Source of the DNA: Bryopsis sp. KO-2023 | Lineage: Eukaryota > Chlorophyta > Ulvophyceae > Bryopsidales > Bryopsidaceae | Reading direction: 5' to 3' | Length of the DNA: 64,000 bases | Assembly: GCA_030272585.1 (NCBI GenBank) | Contig: BSYQ01000004.1 | Location: 5,704,001 to 5,768,000, forward strand | Part shown: piece after piece, positions 58,632-64,000 of the stretch | How the letters are laid out: the number at the start of each line of letters is the position of its first letter | Position numbering within the stretch: the stretch's first letter is position 1 | The notes under the pieces: model-generated | The model's database searches: none | Told to the model about the DNA's origin: nothing | The model's input: only the letters and a program-made list of their open reading frames with translations | Position numbers and translations under genes: made by a program

Positions 58632-59708
58632 ATGCCGGACTACACGCTCGAACAACTGAAAGAATTCAAAGGCGAGGGCGACGCCCCCGTTTATTTTGCA
58701 GTCAAGGGGGTGATTTACGACGCCACCCCAGCGAAGCATTTGTACGGACCAGGTCAGCTCTTTCGAATGCTGCATTCTGATGTTTTTTTTCCCTCAATTT
58801 GCTGTTCAAATTTTGTTCAACTCATGAGGCCTGGGAGGTGATTTTATCAACAAATCCTGCTGTGCTTGATTTTTGGTTGTCCATCAAATACAGCCTATCT
58901 TACAATTTTCCTTAAAAAAAAACAAAAAATAAAATAACTGAAAGGTGACCTTAACCCACCTCCCCCCCCCCCCGGATTTTGCCAACTGTTTTCTGCCTTG
59001 ATCTTTCGAAACGCTCCTGATATCGACCCTTGTGTCAATTTTTACATTCAAATATTTCGCACGTTCGCAATAGAAAAAAAATGAAAAAAAATGAATGTTC
59101 CATATGCGATTCGGACGAGCGATTTTTCTGGGTTTACCCATGCAATTCTGGTCAGCTTTTGTTTTCCCAGAGGTTCTTGACCCAGTTTCTTCTTAGTTTA
59201 CCTTTGGGGTAGAGAGCTAGACACAGACATTGGAATGAAACGGTGGTTAATTTATGAGTCAGTCTATGACACTTTTCCGTGAACGGGCTGCACTCGAAAT
59301 TTTCTGGCCTTGTGTAAAACATTTTCAATTCAATTCAATATATATATTGTCTTAGTAATCTGTGCAAAACCGACCATAGGTGGCTCGTATCACAAGTTTG
59401 CGGGGTGTGAATGCTCCAGAGCCCTGGCTCTCATGAAGGTGGAGGAATCCATGTGCAACGATGATTTGGCCGATTTGACGGAGAAAGACCTGAAGGTCCT
59501 GGAGGACTGGATTAAAAAATTCGAAACGAAATACGAAGTCGTCGGCAAGGTGACCCTTTTTGTGTGTAGCTTTTTTCCTACTGCAAATTCTCTTTGCTTG
59601 TACTCTTTTGTGTCGATTTTGTTCTCAGCGTTTTTGTGTTTTCTAGAATGTAGGGTGTTTTAACACCTCCACCATTTTCTCTTGTCTTTTATTCAGGTCA
59701 TTAAGTGA
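58632..59708 (+). CDS. Cytochrome b5-like heme-binding protein of the MAPR type
   Basis: Three exons join in phase to 100 residues: 58632-58752, 59380-59549, 59697-59708. It is a stand-alone b5-like domain: YTLEQLKEFKGEG, PVYFAVKGVIYDATPAKHLYG, GGSYHKFAGCECSRALALMK and LTEKDLKVLEDWIKKFETKY. The GPGGSYHKFAG...SRAL pattern, with no HPGG heme-ligand motif, places it with membrane-associated progesterone receptor/neudesin-like proteins, which bind heme through Tyr. There is no membrane anchor or signal peptide, unlike PGRMC1, so it is probably soluble. Family members support sterol and heme-linked redox enzymes. The last exon encodes only VIK and the stop. Confidence 0.9.
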
Positions 59709-60570
59709 AGAGCCACCCCATTGCCTCAAAAAAAAACCGAAGGACGCAACCCTTTCGAACGCTAGCATACCAATTTTTTGCAAGACTTTAGTTTTGGGAC
59801 TCAGAGGAAAAAAAGGAGGGCTCTCTCTCTCTGGTGCAAACACATTTTGCCCATCAATCTGCTGTCAAGAATAGGCTCTATATCCCCTGCTTTTCCACCA
59901 TGGCATACTTGGTTGTAAAAACTTGTACAGTGGCCTAGCTTTCTGTGGTGGGGAAAACTTGACTTCTGGCGATCCACTTGGCAGTGGTGGGCCCCCTGGT
60001 CAGTCACTGTGCTGTGGGCAGATGTTGCATCTCTTGTGTGTGTGTAAAACTTGAGACCTAGGAACCCATGCAACCTCGCACCTGTGGCTTTTCTATCTCC
60101 TTTCTTTCTTCACTGGAGCCCTGTTTTGAACTGGAATCCTGTTTTCAATCTCTTGCAGAGCAGGATTTCCCACTCCTACGAATATATATTGATCGATATG
60201 TATATTCCCCCCATCACATATCCCCCTGCCACAGAATGCAATAACTTTATGTCGAGATAGGTTTCTGGCTCTACATCTGGGCAAGTGTGGGCAACAAAGT
60301 CAAGGGGATGGCATATCGAAAGTTGTGTTCATACAAGCACCCCCACAATACCACAAGGGACACGCAATCACGTGGGTGTGATACCACGTGATCAAAGGTT
60401 TGAATTTCTTGGTGGTGGTGCTTTTTCCACGTCACACTTGATATTTGCTTTGACACAAATACCTTGCCCACACTAGGGAAGCCTTGACACCTGCAAAGTT
60501 CTGAAACACGCTTGCGCGCGAACAGAGGAAGGTGCAAAACGCCGGTGCGAACGGAAGACCCCCGGAAAGA
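59709..60570. other. Intergenic region upstream of the SUMO-motif gene
   Basis: No exon is supported. It contains the paired CACGTG sites at 60367-60392. Confidence 0.5.
60367..60392. promoter_or_regulatory. Inverted pair of G-box sites
   Basis: ATCACGTGG and its reverse complement CCACGTGAT, separated by 8 bp, lie about 180 bp before the start codon of the next gene. CACGTG is the core site of bHLH and bZIP factors. A regulatory role is inference. Confidence 0.5.
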
Positions 60571-61771
60571 ATGGACGCCCTGAGCACGAACAGACGAAGT
60601 GGTGCCAGCGGGAAACGCTCTCGGGAGCGTTCAGAATCCGAGGTGTGATGTGTGTGGTGTTTTTTTTTTTTCCTTGAATCTGTTGACGAGCAAACTACGA
60701 AAACAAGACGCGTAGTTTGCCTTTGGATATTTCACTGTTCGATGAGCTTTTGCGTGGAACTTTATGGCGGGATTTGCCAAGCCCTCTTCGTCATCACTTA
60801 CATAGTTGTTTTTTTTCTGTCGTTCGCTAAAGGACGAGGTTGGCCCGGAGGCCAGCGAGGAGGTTACTTCGCCTTCTCAGGACATTAAGCGGAGGCGGAA
60901 GGTGAGAATAAGACCAAGATTGGGTTGTGTAAATGGACGCGTTGTGGCCGTTGCGAGAATTAACGCCAGAAACGAGTCCCCAGCGCATCTTTGCGTCCTT
61001 CACCGCTTTTTCTTGCTTCAAACCTCTGTTTTCGTTCGGTTACCTATGCTTTTGGTGCTTATATCGAACTCAATATCAGTAGCCCGACGATCGAACGAAT
61101 TCTTGTGTTGGTACAGGAGCTCCTGGCGATGGCTGGGCTGATCTTCGGGGCCACATCGTCGGACGTGGAGCGGTATTGGCCGCGGAGGAAGGGCGACCAG
61201 GAGGTTGATGGACCTTGTGGAGATCCTGAGGTGATAAACCTCTTGTCGGAGTCGAGCGCCGAGGACGCGGAGGAAGTGGAAGTGGAGGTGATAGACCTCG
61301 TTTCTTCGTCCGACGAGGAGGCACACAGCGGCGAGTCGAGCGAGGGTGGGTGCAGCGACAGCTCTTTGGTGTTGATCCCAATTTTGTTTTATGATTATGT
61401 GTATGAATGTGTGTGCCCTGTCGAGGTCTCTTCTGGTGGAGCACCAAACTCTTCCCTGATGGTGTGGGTTATTGTGTGTTTAAGGTCGCAGTTCCAATGG
61501 AACGGACGGGTCTGCTGAGGATGCGGCGAACCAGCAAGACGAGGGAGACGAGGGAGAAGAGGGAGGGCAGGGAGAGGAGGGAGGCGATGGACGCGAGGTA
61601 TGAATGGAAAACTTCGATGTTTCCGATGGTTGTGTGTCTCTCTTAGACTTGGTCGTTTCTTGTGTTTTTGCCTTTCTGAGAAGGTGCTGTTTTTTATAGG
61701 AGAGTGGAGAGTCGTCCGGGCAGTCCGATTGTTGCGCGGACGTCACCTGGCTTGCCCTTCGGGGCATGTGA
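60571..61771 (+). CDS. Small acidic protein with two SUMO-interaction motifs
   Basis: Five exons join in phase to about 184 residues: 60571-60642, 60833-60901, 61117-61345, 61485-61597, 61700-61771. Residues 1-47 are polar and end in a basic KRRRK patch, a likely nuclear signal. Residues 86-90 (VINLL) and 105-109 (VIDLV) are hydrophobic SUMO-binding cores, each next to Ser/Asp/Glu (SESSAEDAEE, SSSDEE), the arrangement of phosphorylation-tunable SIMs in RNF4- and SLX5-type proteins. No RING finger or other domain follows; the rest is Glu/Gly/Ser-rich and disordered, ending with two Cys and LALRGM. Likely a nuclear SUMO- or chromatin-binding adaptor. The family is not recognised. The clean phase of all five exons supports a real gene. 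Confidence 0.7.
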
Positions 61772-64000
61772 TCCGAACGCTGCGACGGCGGGGCCAGGGC
61801 AGGCGGGGGGACCACCCTGGACCCCAATAATCCAATTTCCCCCCATTTTCCGTCCCTTTAGTCCTTTCGGTATGTTGGTTCTCGGTCGGTGATTTTCCTT
61901 TCTGACTGACTTCTTGGATGTTCGTTTACGGGTTGATGGTTCATCCGAAAAATCTCCATGCACCACTGGCAGTCGGGAAAAATTTTGATTTCAAAGGAAT
62001 ATATATATTGAGGATCAAAACTGATCGATTTGTGAAAATACACCAATAGGGATGGGTGCCATCATGGCCAGATCTGTATCGATGCTAATTGTTCACCGAT
62101 CTAGTGAAGTTTGGTATGCTTGTCTGCCAGATTTTCCTATGAGCACTCACATGTGGAATTCCTGTTCACAGAAATGTTTGTGATGAGCACCTTCGCCAAA
62201 TCCAGACACTGGGAAGCACTGGTCCCAGTAATGGATCGTGAAAAAAGACAAACCGGCGACATATCGATGGCTAAAAGGTAAAATTCATTAAAAAAAAAAA
62301 AACTCTGGAGAGAAATAAAATCTTGTCACCAGAAAGATTGGATCCACATGCAGAAGGAGCCCCTCACCAGAGATTTATTTCCCTTAACACTGAACATCAT
62401 TTTGTTCTGCTAACTTATTGTCATCTTGGAACTTTTTGGGGACTGTGTTGAATACCAACTGCATTGATGTCTTAGGACGGCTTGTTGATATCAAATTGCT
62501 TCCATCCAAATCCTTGGCCAGCAACGCTCCTGCTGGCCATTCTTGAGGAAACTTTCGCCCAAAGCTGATGGACCAAGTACTGGACAAGCAGCGATACACC
62601 AGTAGTGCATCGCAGCCACCTGGTTTTTCTTATCAGGGGCTCACTACCTCCAGGTTGGTATAACACAGTGCCACGGTTGTCCAGTAAATATATTTTTTTT
62701 GAATTCCTCAATAGATTCAAATAATCAGGAGGCTGAAAAAAAAAGAGTGTAAATTCTAAGAGTCAATCCTTCAAACTTTGCGTTTCGCATCCTTTCGACC
62801 CTTGTTGTGGGTGAAAGCACGTGTAACAAGTTTCAAAACAAAAGTGATTTGAGGGGCTGGAAATCCAAATGTTGAAACCTAAAAAGCGAGTATGCTAGAA
62901 GAACCCCCAAAAAAGACATTGTACTGGTGGTGCTATCACCAGCAGGTTTAATGGGATGGTTGTTTGTCATGACAGGGTCCAGATGCCTTTACACGATTAT
63001 TGGATCGGAGCAAAATTGGACGAAAAACAGGAGTAAATGAAATCTGCTAAAACTGTGCAACAGGGGAATGAGCATATTCCTTCCACCCCCTTCATCAAGG
63101 AAAAATGCAGAGAGAGAAAGAGTGACAAGAAAAATGTGAGACTCTCTGAAAAGCTGAAGGAACCATGATTCATTCAAGCAGAAGAAAAGACGGGTGGGTG
63201 GGGCCCAAAAACGAGCAAACAAAAAAGCAATCGTCAGCCCCAAAGGAAGAGTTTGCATCTTGCCAGCATGTCAGTCCCAGGAGCATCGTTATCCAGACAA
63301 ACAGATCGATGGCCGTTGTACTTCATGGAGGAATCCGAAGTTCTTGGGTGCGATGGAGCCCTGGTCAGGGCGGGGAATGGACCGATTCAGCAGGTTGGCT
63401 CAAATAGACACTAAATCGTCATTATATTGGATACCACTGTGTTCTTGTGGCTTCACCACACATCGACATTTGAGAAACATTGTTGCTATCCAGATCTGGG
63501 TAAAAAAGTTAAGCCAAGGTTATGGGGTTGAATGCACAGGGAGAAGGACTGTGGCTTCAACAGAATCGATCAACGAGCCTGCTGGGATTTGACCTCGTTC
63601 CACAGCTCTTTTGTGGGGGTGGGCGATGCTGGAAACGAAGCTGCCAACACTGTTTATAAGATTCAAGCCCCTTACATTCCAAAGATGGTGGAATTGCGTG
63701 GTTTTTCGATCCTCTTGGTGAGGTTGAAACATCCCCCCCCCCCACAGCAAAAACATTTCCAAATTGATAGTACAGCCTGTATGGCCACAAAAAGATATTT
63801 CAAGACGGTACCCCATGAAAGAAGCGATTTGACCATCGATTTGAAAATAAGAAAATAAGAAAATCGACACTGAGGGGAAGCTTTGATTGCTTTCCAGGGA
63901 GGTGTGTGAAGGTGTGGTGGAAAATTGGCTTGATTGTGAATTCGTCCAGTTGATTGTTCGGCACTTGGCGATCTTCCAAACCGTTTTTCATGGAAAAGGT
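61772..64000. other. Terminal stretch without a supported gene
   Basis: Open frames on both strands (for example 62472-62720 on -, 63194-63592 on +) lack recognisable domains and good splice sites. The sequence is less AT-rich than introns and may hold decayed repeats or exons of a gene that continues beyond the window. Confidence 0.35.

Noticed and set aside
62472..62720. Possible exon (minus strand)
   Set aside because: No neighbouring exon or suitable donor and acceptor pair was found, and no domain is recognisable.

Overview
The window is nuclear DNA of a photosynthetic eukaryote, most likely an alga. The genes are interrupted by many short GT-AG introns with T-rich 3' ends. There is no operon structure. 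Between the genes lie homopolymers, microsatellites, palindromes and diverged repeats. Two genes bear on lineage: a ferredoxin-dependent bilin reductase (phycobilin or phytochromobilin synthesis) at 43.1-47.8 kb, and a plant-type double-AP2 transcription factor at 48.6-50.5 kb. The reductase begins with an Arg/Ser-rich, non-hydrophobic leader. That looks like a simple plastid transit peptide, not the bipartite leader of secondary plastids. I cannot name the species or phylum.

Layout. 1-5.4 kb: a ~1.4 kb direct segmental duplication flanking the start of a small signal-peptide gene. 6-9 kb: first copy of a repeat complex with a broken histone H2A-like gene and a tRNA-like hairpin. 9.9-12.2 kb (-): secreted aerolysin-like protein. 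12.9-13.5 kb (-): broken paralogue of the ankyrin gene found later. 14.7-18.7 kb (-): Xaa-Pro aminopeptidase 3/ICP55, divergent from a SMYD-type SET protein (19.0-21.4 kb, +). 22.1-23.2 kb: a complete 1.16 kb LTR element of TRIM type with a 5-bp target duplication. 23.5-24.4 kb (+): ankyrin-repeat gene. 24.9-31.3 kb: two more copies of the H2A-like complex, partly inverted, surrounding an unknown minus-strand gene. 31.6-38 kb: unrecognised intron-rich genes. 38.7-38.95 kb: palindrome cluster. 39.7-42.1 kb (-): MINDY deubiquitinase, divergent from the bilin reductase. 48.6-50.5 kb (-): AP2 factor. 52.2-54.8 kb (-): two unrecognised genes. 55.9-57.7 kb (-): multi-pass membrane protein, divergent from a MAPR-type cytochrome b5 protein (58.6-59.7 kb, +). 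60.6-61.8 kb (+): small acidic protein with two SUMO-interaction motifs. The last 2 kb shows no clear gene.

Exon structures were built by hand from splice signals, reading phase and family similarity. For nine genes all exon phases join without a break: aminopeptidase, SMYD, bilin reductase, MINDY, AP2, membrane protein, b5 protein, SUMO-motif protein and the 54.8 kb protein. Other models are partial and marked so. The genes look like independent housekeeping and regulatory units; only the divergent pairs suggest shared promoters.
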